Below, piece after piece: positions 18,401-27,009 of a DNA stretch of 64,000 bases (positions are counted from its first letter, which is position 1; every line of letters starts with the position of its first letter). Source of the stretch: Candidatus Sulfidibacterium hydrothermale (GTDB lineage: Bacteria; Bacteroidota; Bacteroidia; Bacteroidales; F082). Made by a program: the position numbers and the translations under genes. Under the pieces are notes generated by a model, which was given only the letters and a program-made list of their open reading frames with translations, was not told the DNA's origin and searched no databases. The stretch covers positions 124,001 through 188,000 of the forward strand of contig NZ_CP083760.1 in assembly GCF_020149915.1 (NCBI RefSeq), read 5' to 3'.

Positions 18401-20646
18401 CATTCTCTATAACCGGCTTTTTGATAAATATTATCAAGTCGATAATAATTTTCTGTATAACGGATACCTTCTTTGGTTGTGCGTACCTTAACATATTTTA
18501 CCACATCATGTGGAATCTTCAAATTCCGGTATGCTACGGAGGGCATGTTTAAAATAGCCGGCGGGTCCGGCATGTTAACTTCGGCAGGAGCAATATGCCA
18601 TTTTTTATCCAGGTAAATATTATAAGGAGGAAGGTTGGGGTCATTTTGGGCCTTTCGACTGTATTCTTCCTTACTACAGGGCTGATCATTTATAAAGTAA
18701 AAAGGCCCTTCTATTTTTCCGTTATACCAAAAACTCACTTTCGGCCCTGTTTTTTTCCCGGCCCGATAAAAAGTTAAATTGGAAAGATAGAGTTTCTTTT
18801 TCTCTTTGTTAAATCCAAACCGGCGTTCAGGTCCGTGCTTCACGGCAAAATTATCCATTATTTCCTCCCGGATAATGGTCTTAAAAGCTGGATCTGCATA
18901 TCTTCTAAACCCTACAGTTCGTCCGTTCACACTAAACCGTACAGCGTACCCTTTCATCCCGTCCTGGGCTTTTACCCATTCTCTTTTTGCATTTTCAGGA
19001 ATGGCATTTTCCCAGAAACGATCTGTTTTTTGGGTTATCGAAATTTTTCGTACCGGTTTTGTTTTATATTCCGACCCGGCTTTATGTTTCGGCGTTTCTG
19101 ATCCGACAAGGTTTACTTTTTTAGAGGCATTCGCTCCGGCAAACAATTGTTGCATATTCTCTTCAGAAGCTGATTCTTTATTTTGTGTCTCCCGGTTTGC
19201 TTTTCCCTTGGTACGAAAGGCCATTATTTTTTCAGGAGAAATAAGCGTTATTTTTTTATTGATTATTTGGGGATCGCGTGTGAATTTGAGGCGAAGTGTA
19301 TGTTTTTCTCCGGACAGATCTTCGGGAAGATTAACCCGCTGTACAAATTCGGTTTGAAATTTCCCCATTGGGTCTCGAAAAGAGAGTACCTTATCTAGTA
19401 CATTCCGGTCGTCAATCCAAACCGTCATTTTTGCACGATCCATCCATTTCCCATCCCAAACAGCCTGAAACCGGAGCGTAATCTGGTTTCCCTGATCGGT
19501 TTGATTTAAATACAAGTTTTCAATATTCAACCGTCTTTCATCCTTTGATGAAAGAGTTTTACCCTGGTCTTCCTGAGCAACATTTTCGCAGTTTTTGTAA
19601 TATGCCTTTTGAAAAAGGGGATCAACCACATCGCAAAATTCATTCCATCGGTTGTTGTTCTCTTTCAGGAACTTAATCTGGTTATCCTTGTCATCACTGT
19701 TGATAATATTCTTTTTGATCTTGTTCCAGTCAGAGCGAGCTTCACTTTTTATTTTTTCAAATTGTTTTTTAAATGTTTCACAAGCAATGTCATATTCGTC
19801 AAAATCTTTGCAGGCTATTGTCACTTCCTTTTGAAATGCTCCGTAGTCCCAATAAAATCTCCTGTCAGCCATTGTCATGCTTTCAAAAGGATGGTTATCC
19901 ACTCGTATTTTTTCGCGGTTGATTTGCTTAACCAATGCATGAAAATTTTTTACCACATCCATGTTATGGGTGATATGGTAAATAAAATCTTCAAACAACT
20001 CTTTGTTTTTTTTGGTTTTGGCAATAACAAGGTTCCAGTGGGTTTTGGCGGCTTCCACTTCCAGATTGGCAAGCGTGGCTTTTTCGGCTGCTTTGTAATT
20101 TTCAATAAAATCATCACTGTTCCCTTTAAGGTCATAAGCCAGTTTGAAATAATTCAATGTGCCGAGATTTTCAGCCATCCCGGTAATTCCGTCGTAAAAA
20201 GTTTTCAACTGTTTGCCATAGGCTAAAACTTCATCATAATGGTTGAGCTTTACAGCACTTTTAAGTCCTTCGATTACTATTTCCTGATCTTTCAAAATGC
20301 GTTCGCATTTCCGTTTATAATTTTCCCAGAAAGCAACCGACATTTGCGGAGGAAGTTTATCGTTAATTTTAAACTGGAATGCTGGATTAGCTTTTTTAGC
20401 TTTTTGGTAAACCTTGCTAAAGGTATCCCATTTTTGTTCTTTTTCTATTTCATCAACCACTTTATCCAACAAATCAAAAGCCTCATGGATTTTTTTCTCC
20501 CGGGCCAGCTGATCCACCCGGGCCAGTTTTTGGTTTATGCTGTTTACCGCCTGTTGAACAGTTTGTTCCGGGTTTTGTCCGTTAACCGAAAAACCAACGC
20601 ACAAAAACAAAAGCGTCAAAGAAAAAAGGATAGAAGCCGTTTTCAT
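15451..20646 (-). CDS. Giant exported FecR-domain protein (1731 residues)
   Basis: Begins with a signal peptide (MKTASILFSLTLLFLCVGF, cleavage near VNGQ). Order: a helical region rich in charged residues (about 25-400); a mixed region with MORN/YwqK-like strand pairs (WYNGKIEGPFYF near 640, WYQNGEIETVYIYGN near 925); a short TPR-like segment (YERAIQVDPSNQKAKK near 1210); a FecR domain (about 1285-1430, with AIKPGSVVEF, TPTLAVGIRGTQFEV and YEGVVETRN); a beta-rich domain (about 1490-1615, ending LYKAEFFMNGKLFGKGSIRV); and a helical tail. FecR domains usually sit in anti-sigma regulators behind a membrane helix; here there is no cytoplasmic part and no sigma factor gene. It is the last gene of a same-strand block starting with a sensor kinase at 31490. 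Function unknown; an envelope or surface scaffold role is inference. Confidence 0.85.
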   Translation of the reverse strand: MKTASILFSLTLLFLCVGFSVNGQNPEQTVQQAVNSINQKLARVDQLAREKKIHEAFDLLDKVVDEIEKEQKWDTFSKVYQKAKKANPAFQFKINDKLPPQMSVAFWENYKRKCERILKDQEIVIEGLKSAVKLNHYDEVLAYGKQLKTFYDGITGMAENLGTLNYFKLAYDLKGNSDDFIENYKAAEKATLANLEVEAAKTHWNLVIAKTKKNKELFEDFIYHITHNMDVVKNFHALVKQINREKIRVDNHPFESMTMADRRFYWDYGAFQKEVTIACKDFDEYDIACETFKKQFEKIKSEARSDWNKIKKNIINSDDKDNQIKFLKENNNRWNEFCDVVDPLFQKAYYKNCENVAQEDQGKTLSSKDERRLNIENLYLNQTDQGNQITLRFQAVWDGKWMDRAKMTVWIDDRNVLDKVLSFRDPMGKFQTEFVQRVNLPEDLSGEKHTLRLKFTRDPQIINKKITLISPEKIMAFRTKGKANRETQNKESASEENMQQLFAGANASKKVNLVGSETPKHKAGSEYKTKPVRKISITQKTDRFWENAIPENAKREWVKAQDGMKGYAVRFSVNGRTVGFRRYADPAFKTIIREEIMDNFAVKHGPERRFGFNKEKKKLYLSNLTFYRAGKKTGPKVSFWYNGKIEGPFYFINDQPCSKEEYSRKAQNDPNLPPYNIYLDKKWHIAPAEVNMPDPPAILNMPSVAYRNLKIPHDVVKYVKVRTTKEGIRYTENYYRLDNIYQKAGYREWYITGNRAVLVEEYILFGNKELFRRWSHSGKLNMLEFRKRNIMYDFSYPVGFSLINGRTIYRDHDQNICSRDVYMNECKNYPELPRLSLFSLFNKPPLAKPFQVPFAKGTNGDVLSQRLPAGAKIWRIKKFPNGTEMVFYQKHTIVGIQNWYDDEKTKPSYKSLYVSGRCLYTLNWYQNGEIETVYIYGNIEANSRISLRYDENGHLVYKKFYGKTSEKDKANQKKAFEKCHVDIPGLDYYVSHNFDINTSPLPIPLPEKTPLFTAVYKKGFRYEPVTEDNFMPSPSFSENTETDNKTEDSYRQLQLEEFNRLGIQVEKIIEAADKAFDKPYWEDKSTHRTTLQETNPKQESFDILRKAIPIAQSAKYKENEAMLNHLLAMKFSRYSGRVFNNKAKQEFFAEAAKLVEKADQLLPQLKQAKDPAQLSELYCTSAEVWRLMTKKALWGNHPYNKMACDKKVLQQYERAIQVDPSNQKAKKILAQLKAPKKPVPEAVKKFKEIKPELWNEAQNVMVQLNEESIYKKPEKYKEPEKNFLEVAYLTLEYLDGTVSICEAGTNRWEQVKDKRITLFEEDKIRTEEDARGVSATFADDHTFLAIKPGSVVEFHHDQIYITRGSAFIRAIRKGPHFLVITPTLAVGIRGTQFEVKVSPEKTTETYLYEGVVETRNKNSIGYLIPGEKMISKKGTDKLQKTTFHPRERLQTQWSGLEAQKHRHEQIMTAVPVAKRQVSSGTSANSAHTTPAVVYSVSKVSISPSPDSFYHMVLAATEMHYGEYSLVAHCPIHITQNTPVTVKWYYNNSKQPVSVGQYMAIPNVPFFDGILTATDKPLDPGLYKAEFFMNGKLFGKGSIRVKTPQKLTNQEAQQAYVQALKNMQLGLQYLYQGNIAAMKQQAARALPELRKALYNAPELPDVLTVYQTAQTMLALEKADEAMRRSDHVVTRKWLALASAYIEHARQNCQDAQFKISVDRIAKVMDELLKKQL

Positions 20647-20777
20647 GATAAAATGAGTTTAGGTTATTGTTTTAACTGGTACTATTATTTTAAAAACAAA
20701 AGGCAGGACTCCCGGTTGGTTAAGGTTAATTGGTTCGTACGGGTAAATTCACCGGTTTAGATTTTACGAATCTGATG

Positions 20778-20825
20778 AGGCAAAGTGATTAACCTCTTTT
20801 AAAGAAAGAAATAACCACTTCGCCT
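20778..20825 (-). terminator. Possible terminator after the T9SS repeat protein gene
   Basis: AGGCAAAGTG and CACTTCGCCT pair at 9 of 10 positions with a 28-nt loop, just after the stop codon of the gene ending at 20833. The rest of the 186-bp gap before the FecR gene contains no clear promoter. Confidence 0.35.
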
Positions 20826-20832
20826 TCAGGAT

Positions 20833-23800
20833 TTATTTTACAATAACCATTCGTTTGGTGGTACTCTTTCCATCAAATATCAGGCGGTAATAATATATTC
20901 CCGGATGCAATGAAGAACCATCAAATAAAACTTCGTGCTTACCAGCATCCATTTCTTCGGAGACCGGTACAGCTATTTTTTGTCCTAAACTATTGAATAT
21001 AATTAGTTTCACATCCGATTTTTGTTCCAGATTGAAAAAGATGTGGGTTTGGGCATGAAACGGATTGGGATAGTTTTGCATCAACAAACGATCTGTGGTT
21101 GCCTCCGGATCATTTATCCCGGTAGTACTTACTTTAATATAATCCGATTTGGTTTCGGTATTATTGTTGGTACCATCTGAAACCGTCAGCGTTACCGTAT
21201 AATCTCCGGCAGCATTATAAATATGCGACGGATTTTGTTCTGCAGATGTGGAACCATCTCCAAAATTCCAGTTCCAACTGGTTGGGTTTCCCGTGGATTT
21301 ATCCGTAAACTGAACTTGCAGCGGTGCTGTCCCAGAAGTTACATCACTGGAAAAATCAGCCGACAGAGTTGTAATTTCCTCTTTTTGCAATGTTATTTTT
21401 CTGGAATTTCCCTGGTCGGTTTGACAATAATATGCACTATAAATATCTTCTATTTCTGTAGTGGCAGATATCGTATATGTTGAATCGGTTGCGCCACTAA
21501 TGGCTGTATCGTCTTTATACCACTGATAAGTAGTTGCTGAAGCCACATTGGCTTGCAAAAGAAAACCAGTATAAAGCGAATCCATATTACTGAATATTTG
21601 ATCTCCCGTTCCGTCCATTATCGTCCAGCCGATGTTCCAGATTCCATTATTCACGACATTGCCACTTACTGAAATCGTCAAGTCGCCATAAGTATTTTCA
21701 GCAATAACCCCATTGTTAGTAAAATCACCTGTTACATAAAGCGTACGATAGTAATCGTCTTTAGTCAGTGTATCTTCAACCACAACATTGCCATTGATAA
21801 AGTGAATATTACTGCTGGCTATTATTGTTTTCCCTTTTAACTTCACATTCTCCATGTAAACTTCTCTCGAATAAAACGTCTGAATGAAAGCATCCTTCAG
21901 CTCGCCTCCCGAACCATCAAAATATATATTATTGAGTATTGATGTTTTTTTCAGGTCCATCTGATAACCGGTACCCGATGCCAGCTTTAGCTTATAAAAA
22001 CCTCCATCACTGTTTACCCCATAAAAATTACTATTACTGCATTGAAAATCCGATCCGATAACCAAATATGAATTCGTGTCCGACTTCCGAAAAACTATGT
22101 TGTTAAATTCTGCTGTAGAACTCATGCTCAGCGTATCATTACTGACTCCTGTAAAAAGAATCTGACCACTCTCCCATTTTCCGTTATTCATGGCATTACC
22201 ACTTATTGAGATAACAAAGTCGCCATAAGTATTTTCCGTAACAATCCCATTGTTAGTGAAATCTCCAACCACAAAAAGTGTCCGGGTGTAATCATCTTTA
22301 GTTAATGTATCCTCAACCACAACATTGCCATTGATAAAGTGGACATCACTGCTGGCTATGATCGTTTTCCCTTTTAACCTCACATTCTCCATGTAAACTT
22401 TTCTCGAAGAAAACGTCTGAATGAAAGCATCCTTCAGCTCGCCTCCCGAACCATCAAAATATATATTACTGAGTATTGATGTTTTTTTCAGGTCCATCTG
22501 ATAACCGGTACCCGATGCCAGCTTTAGCTTATAAAAACCTCCATCACTGTTTACCCCATAAAAATTACTATTACTGCATTGAAAATCCGATCCGATAACC
22601 AAATATGAATTCGTGTCCGACTTCCGAAAAACTATGTTGTTAAATTCTGCTGTAGAACTCATGCTCAGCGTATCATTACTGACTCCTGTAAAAAGAATCT
22701 GACCACTCTCCCATTTTCCGTTATTCATGGCATTACCACTAATTGAGATAACAAAGTCGCCATAAGTATTTTCCGTAACAATCCCATTGTTAGTGAAATC
22801 TCCAACCACAAAAAGTGTCCGGGTGTAATCATCTTTGGTTAACGTATCCTCAACCACAACATTACCATTGATAAAGTAAACATCACTGCTGGCTATGATC
22901 GTTTTCCCTTTTAACTTCACATTCTCCATATAAACTTTTCTCGAAGAAAACGTCTGAATGAAAGCATCCTTCAGCTCGCCTCCCGAACCATCAAAATATA
23001 TATTACTGAGTATTGATGTTTTTTTCAGGTCCATCTGATAACCGGTACCCGACGCCAGCTTTAGCTTATAAAAACCTCCATCACTGTTTACCCCATAAAA
23101 ATTACTATTACTGCATTGAAAATCCGATCCGATAACCAAATATGAATTCGTGTCCGACTTCCGAAAAACTATGTTGTTAAATTCTGCTGTAGAACTCATG
23201 CTCAGCGTATTATCATTGACTCCTGTAAAAAGAATCTGACCACTCTCCCATTTTCCGTTATTCATGGCATTACCACTTATTGAGATAACAAAGTCGCCAT
23301 AAGTATTTTCCGTAACAATCCCATTGTTAGTGAAATCTCCAACCACAAAAAGTGTCCGGGTGTAATCATCTTTGGTTAATGTATCCTCAACCACAACATT
23401 GCCATTGATAAAGTGGACATCACTGCTGGCTATGATCGTTTTCCCTTTTAACCTCACATTCTCCATGTAAACTTTTCTCGAAGAAAACGTCTGAATGAAA
23501 GCATCCTTCAGCTCGCCTCCCGAACCATCAAAATATACATTACTGAGTATTGATGTTTTTTTCAGGTCCATCTGATAACCGGTACCCGATGCCAGCTTTA
23601 GCTTATAAAAACCTCCATCACTGTTTAAGCCGTCAAAAATGCTGTTGTTGCATTGGAAATCCGATCCGATGACCAAATATGAATTTGTGTCCGATTTCCA
23701 AAAGGTCATGTTGTTAAATTCTGCTGTAGAGCCCATGCTCAGTGTATCGTTATTGACTCCTGCAAAAAGAATCTGACTACTTTCCCATCTCCCGTTATTC

Positions 23801-24183
23801 ATGACATCACCACCAATTGAAATAGTAAAATAGCCATAAGTATTTTCCGTAACAACCCCATTGTTAGTGAAATCACCTGTTACATAAAATGTACGGCTAT
23901 AACCATCTTTGGTTAATGTATCTCCGTTTTCTACAGTAAGGCTATGACATTTTGCAGCATAATCTATAACAACTTTACCTTTAATCACTACATCATCATT
24001 TTCTGTTGGCACAACATAACCAACCCATGTTAGCGTATCACTCCAACTTCCGCCGGAAGATGTAGAGGTAATTGTATTGTTTCTACTTTTCTGTGTTTGT
24101 GCAAAAAGAGAAAAACCAGTTAGTACGACCAGAATAAACACCGACATTCTGGATAAGACGAATAGAGTAAATTTTTTTTTCAT
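20833..24183 (-). CDS. T9SS-secreted repeat protein with PKD domain
   Basis: A 1116-residue protein. Signal peptide at the N-terminus (MSVFILVVLTGFSLFAQ); four full copies and one partial copy of a 179-residue beta-rich repeat (about 85-840; each has FTNNGIVTENTYGDF, SYLVIGSDFQC and YFDGSGGELKDAF); an Ig-like segment (about 870-930, TYQWYKDDTAISG); a PKD domain (about 938-1018, WNWNFGDGSTSAEQNPSHIY); and a C-terminal type A sorting domain (about 1033-1115, QNYPNPFHAQT, GIYYYRL, KRMVIVK). Such proteins are exported by Sec, cross the outer membrane through T9SS, and are anchored or released at the surface. The repeats suggest stacked beta-helix or adhesin architecture. The gene lies inside the minus-strand block of exported proteins. 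Confidence 0.92.
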   Translation of the reverse strand: MKKKFTLFVLSRMSVFILVVLTGFSLFAQTQKSRNNTITSTSSGGSWSDTLTWVGYVVPTENDDVVIKGKVVIDYAAKCHSLTVENGDTLTKDGYSRTFYVTGDFTNNGVVTENTYGYFTISIGGDVMNNGRWESSQILFAGVNNDTLSMGSTAEFNNMTFWKSDTNSYLVIGSDFQCNNSIFDGLNSDGGFYKLKLASGTGYQMDLKKTSILSNVYFDGSGGELKDAFIQTFSSRKVYMENVRLKGKTIIASSDVHFINGNVVVEDTLTKDDYTRTLFVVGDFTNNGIVTENTYGDFVISISGNAMNNGKWESGQILFTGVNDNTLSMSSTAEFNNIVFRKSDTNSYLVIGSDFQCSNSNFYGVNSDGGFYKLKLASGTGYQMDLKKTSILSNIYFDGSGGELKDAFIQTFSSRKVYMENVKLKGKTIIASSDVYFINGNVVVEDTLTKDDYTRTLFVVGDFTNNGIVTENTYGDFVISISGNAMNNGKWESGQILFTGVSNDTLSMSSTAEFNNIVFRKSDTNSYLVIGSDFQCSNSNFYGVNSDGGFYKLKLASGTGYQMDLKKTSILSNIYFDGSGGELKDAFIQTFSSRKVYMENVRLKGKTIIASSDVHFINGNVVVEDTLTKDDYTRTLFVVGDFTNNGIVTENTYGDFVISISGNAMNNGKWESGQILFTGVSNDTLSMSSTAEFNNIVFRKSDTNSYLVIGSDFQCSNSNFYGVNSDGGFYKLKLASGTGYQMDLKKTSILNNIYFDGSGGELKDAFIQTFYSREVYMENVKLKGKTIIASSNIHFINGNVVVEDTLTKDDYYRTLYVTGDFTNNGVIAENTYGDLTISVSGNVVNNGIWNIGWTIMDGTGDQIFSNMDSLYTGFLLQANVASATTYQWYKDDTAISGATDSTYTISATTEIEDIYSAYYCQTDQGNSRKITLQKEEITTLSADFSSDVTSGTAPLQVQFTDKSTGNPTSWNWNFGDGSTSAEQNPSHIYNAAGDYTVTLTVSDGTNNNTETKSDYIKVSTTGINDPEATTDRLLMQNYPNPFHAQTHIFFNLEQKSDVKLIIFNSLGQKIAVPVSEEMDAGKHEVLFDGSSLHPGIYYYRLIFDGKSTTKRMVIVK
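21735..23925 (-). repeat. Four tandem 537-bp coding repeats
   Basis: The landmark CTCGCCTCCCGAACC recurs at 21901, 22438, 22975 and 23512, exactly 537 bp (179 codons) apart. Adjacent copies differ at only a few bases over long stretches, including synonymous positions, which means recent duplication or gene conversion. The copy nearest the N-terminus (highest coordinates) is the most diverged, and a partial fifth copy follows at the C-terminal side. Confidence 0.95.
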
Positions 24184-24300
24184 AATATAGTTTTTAAAAG
24201 TTAAGGTTCAAAAAGTTAAAAGCCGAGTAGCCATTTTTATATTTCTTACTTGTAAAGTTTTTTACAAAAGATAAAAGCAGTGCAGCTGGCAGACTTCCCC

Positions 24301-25161
24301 TCATTTTCTAAAAACAAAGGTGGTTGTACCCGACCGACCAGTCAGCTCATTTTGAGCCGTTATTTCATACATTCTGATATAGTTACGATTATTTTTGTTA
24401 ATAAGTCTTACCGTGTTTCCCGCTATCTCCCAGGTTCCCTCTTCACCGGTGGTATAAGCCGAATTTGTTCTCAGCTGATGCCGGTCAACAAAAGTTTTAT
24501 TCCGATAAAGTGTAATATACCAGTAAGCCAAAGAATTATTACCGTCAGAACGGCTGACCAACTGATATGTTCCTGCTATTTCGTTGATGGAATGAACAGT
24601 TTTTGTATTAACCGGAGCCGATCCGGACAGAGAATTGTCTATATAAAATGAACGGATCATCTCCTTTAGTTCATTTGCTTCTTCTTGTTCGTTTTCTGTC
24701 AGGTTTTCCGGTACCATTCCGGATAAAACATATCCTATCCCATTATGAACAGTATAAAAGGTCATCATCGCTACCATATTTTGATTGTGATTAAAAGTAT
24801 AGATGCCGATTTTACCGGGGATTCCGTTTTGGGTGGTATGATTTTTAAAGGATGTTCTTCTTGTTCCTTCGGGCAACATATTTGTTTCGTAAGTAGTTAT
24901 CATCAAATCGGTTGTTACCCGTGGATCGATTTTAAAAACACGAATTTGAACAGCAGCATTTTCTTTGGCACTGTAAAAATCATACACTTTATCGGACCCG
25001 TCCATATGTGAAGACTGTTTCCATCCGGTCGGAATAGTAATTTTAAATTTGTATTGTGTGTCACAAAGCCACTGGGCTTGTACCGAATTTGTCAATAAAA
25101 TAAACTGTAATGTCCATAAAGAGTAAAAAACAATTCTTCTGAAAAAGTTATCTGATTCCAT
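24301..25161 (-). CDS. Exported PsbP-like protein with lipocalin-like tail
   Basis: A 286-residue protein. After a signal peptide (cleavage near SVQAQ) comes a domain of about 150 residues resembling the PsbP/Mog1 fold (YKFKITIPTGWKQSS, SDKVYDFYSAKENAAVQI, GIGYVLSGMVPE). This domain is paralogous to the N-terminus of the next gene upstream, which shares KFKIT(I/V)P and SDKVYDF. The C-terminal about 90 residues (IAGTYQLVSRSDGNNSLAYW, GTWEIAGNTVRL) look like a small lipocalin-type barrel. The gene follows the 583-residue paralogue after 33 bp, so they are co-transcribed. Function unknown; despite the PsbP resemblance there is no photosynthesis context. Confidence 0.75.
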   Translation of the reverse strand: MESDNFFRRIVFYSLWTLQFILLTNSVQAQWLCDTQYKFKITIPTGWKQSSHMDGSDKVYDFYSAKENAAVQIRVFKIDPRVTTDLMITTYETNMLPEGTRRTSFKNHTTQNGIPGKIGIYTFNHNQNMVAMMTFYTVHNGIGYVLSGMVPENLTENEQEEANELKEMIRSFYIDNSLSGSAPVNTKTVHSINEIAGTYQLVSRSDGNNSLAYWYITLYRNKTFVDRHQLRTNSAYTTGEEGTWEIAGNTVRLINKNNRNYIRMYEITAQNELTGRSGTTTFVFRK

Positions 25162-25194
25162 TTTTATAATGTTAATTTATTGTTTATTAATGTT

Positions 25195-26946
25195 TTAATA
25201 CAGTGGAAACCTTTTTACAAAGGCACCTCTGTAACTATCAAACCGTTTATCGTAATACTGAAATACCGAGCGGCTGGAGGCAACCCATCCAAGGTAAGGT
25301 CCGTTAAACTCAAGCGCTACAAGGTTAGCTGTTGTATTTAAATTTCTTCTTTCCCAGGTTTTCCCACCATTTTTTGTGTAAATCAGCGTTCCTTTATCAC
25401 CTGCCGCCCAGCCTTCCCGGTTATTTATCATGTAAATAGCCCGCAGATTCCTGTTTTGGGCTGCTTCTCTTGCAGATGATTGGGTTTTCCAGGTTTTCCC
25501 GCCGTCATGGGTATGAAAAACCAACCCGAATTTTCCACATATCCAGCCGTTATTTTCATCGGTAAAACTCATACCCGCCATATGAAGTGGTGTCCGGAAT
25601 CCGGTATTGTAATGCACAACCTGCCAACGATTTCCCCCGTCAGTAGTTTTTAAGACGACGCCTACACCGGGAGAAGTTCTGCTTACCAGAATGTATCCGG
25701 TATGGGGATTTACCATAATTACTTTTACCAACCGATAACCTGCCGGCGAAATTGCTTTTTTCCATAATTGTCCTCCGTTACGGGTTACAAGGACAATTCC
25801 GTCGTTTCCTGCAGCACATCCTCTGTTCTCATCAGCAAAACTTATACTGAGCAGTTCCTGATTGACAGGGGTTTCCTGTTTTTTCCATCGATAGCCATTT
25901 AAATTCGAAAACATGATCATTCCCTTTGGTCCGCAAAGCCAATAATGACGGGTTGAAAAAGAAAAAATATCGTTGGCATGATCTGCTGCATAATTTTGAT
26001 TCCCCGATTTATAGTTGAAACTTTCCCGCTCATTTGATTTACTTTCTCCGTCAAAATGAGTGATATGCGGAGCGAAACTGCTATTTACGCGATACCCGGA
26101 GGCATACACCTGATAACTCATCCGGTTTGAATGGAGATGGTTTATCAACAAAGTACTTGCAAAAGGGAGCTTTTCCCAACTCCCGTGCGAAAGCGGAACA
26201 TCAGCCCAAAATGTATTCTGTTCTGAAATACCGTAAAAGGAGTTTTCTGTTTGAGCTGTCTTTGTCTTAACAGCAGAAACTTTCCGGTTTTTACTGACCC
26301 CCTGTGTCCCCCCGGATTGAGTTCCCGAGAACAGGTTGTCCGGAGATTCCGGATACTGTTGCTCTGTTTTTTGCTTTTCCGCAAAAGCGTTAGCTGAAAC
26401 ATGCTGATTTTCTGTTTTTCCGGATGTTTTACGTGAAGATGGCAAACCTTCCAAATCAAACGAATGCAGAATTTTTTGGGTTTCGTCTTGTTTTTCATTA
26501 AAAAGAGACGACGGAATGATTACCGTTAAAACATAACCCGATCCACGGTGCAAAATATAGTATACACCAATAATCACTTCCTGTTTGTTGATATGGCTTA
26601 TATAAGAACCCAAGCCTTTGATACTCCCGCCAGGCAGTATTTTTTTATCAAATGAAAGCCGGCGGCTGTTGGGCGGAAGATAGTCCTTCTCGTACACTCT
26701 TGTCAGCAAATCCAGCGATAGACCTTTTATCAGCGAAAAAGCACGAATCTGAATAAAAACATTCTCGTCCGGACTCAAAAAGTCATACACTTTATCAGAT
26801 CCTTCTGTATAGATATTTGACTTCCAACTGTCGGGAACCGTTATTTTAAAATGGTATTTTCTGTCGGTATAATCTCCGGCAAACAGTTGGTTTGTTATAC
26901 CGGTAAAAATGAAAATAATGAACAAATAATAGAACCGGAATCGCAT
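25195..26946 (-). CDS. Exported PsbP-like / Ycf48-like propeller fusion
   Basis: A 583-residue protein with an N-terminal signal sequence, a PsbP-like domain (about 25-160, YHFKITVPDSWKS, SDKVYDFLSPDE), a low-complexity linker (about 165-250, rich in K, Q, S and T), and a C-terminal beta-propeller of the BNR/Ycf48 type (about 330-575). The propeller shows repeated blades such as GCAAGNDGIVLVTRNGGQLW, GLVFHTHDGGKTW and GTLIYTKNGGKTW. Ycf48-like propellers are protein-binding modules in many exported bacterial proteins. It is 63 bp downstream of the small lipoprotein gene and 33 bp upstream of its paralogue, so the three probably form one operon. Function unknown. Confidence 0.8.
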   Translation of the reverse strand: MRFRFYYLFIIFIFTGITNQLFAGDYTDRKYHFKITVPDSWKSNIYTEGSDKVYDFLSPDENVFIQIRAFSLIKGLSLDLLTRVYEKDYLPPNSRRLSFDKKILPGGSIKGLGSYISHINKQEVIIGVYYILHRGSGYVLTVIIPSSLFNEKQDETQKILHSFDLEGLPSSRKTSGKTENQHVSANAFAEKQKTEQQYPESPDNLFSGTQSGGTQGVSKNRKVSAVKTKTAQTENSFYGISEQNTFWADVPLSHGSWEKLPFASTLLINHLHSNRMSYQVYASGYRVNSSFAPHITHFDGESKSNERESFNYKSGNQNYAADHANDIFSFSTRHYWLCGPKGMIMFSNLNGYRWKKQETPVNQELLSISFADENRGCAAGNDGIVLVTRNGGQLWKKAISPAGYRLVKVIMVNPHTGYILVSRTSPGVGVVLKTTDGGNRWQVVHYNTGFRTPLHMAGMSFTDENNGWICGKFGLVFHTHDGGKTWKTQSSAREAAQNRNLRAIYMINNREGWAAGDKGTLIYTKNGGKTWERRNLNTTANLVALEFNGPYLGWVASSRSVFQYYDKRFDSYRGAFVKRFPLY

Positions 26947-27009
26947 AATTATGATTTTTTAAATACTAAAACACAGATTATCAGGACTTAAGTTTTCCTG
27001 GGCTTTGAT

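Noticed and set aside
15451-20646. FecR gene as part of an iron-transport sigma/anti-sigma system
   Set aside because: No ECF sigma factor, no TonB receptor partner, and no cytoplasmic or membrane segment ahead of the domain.
21735-23925. 537-bp tandem repeats as a CRISPR-like or non-coding array
   Set aside because: The repeats are in frame within one long protein, without short repeats, spacers or cas genes.
24301-26946. PsbP-like and Ycf48-like domains as signs of photosynthesis
   Set aside because: These folds are widespread in exported proteins of non-photosynthetic bacteria, and the window otherwise fits a heterotrophic anaerobe.
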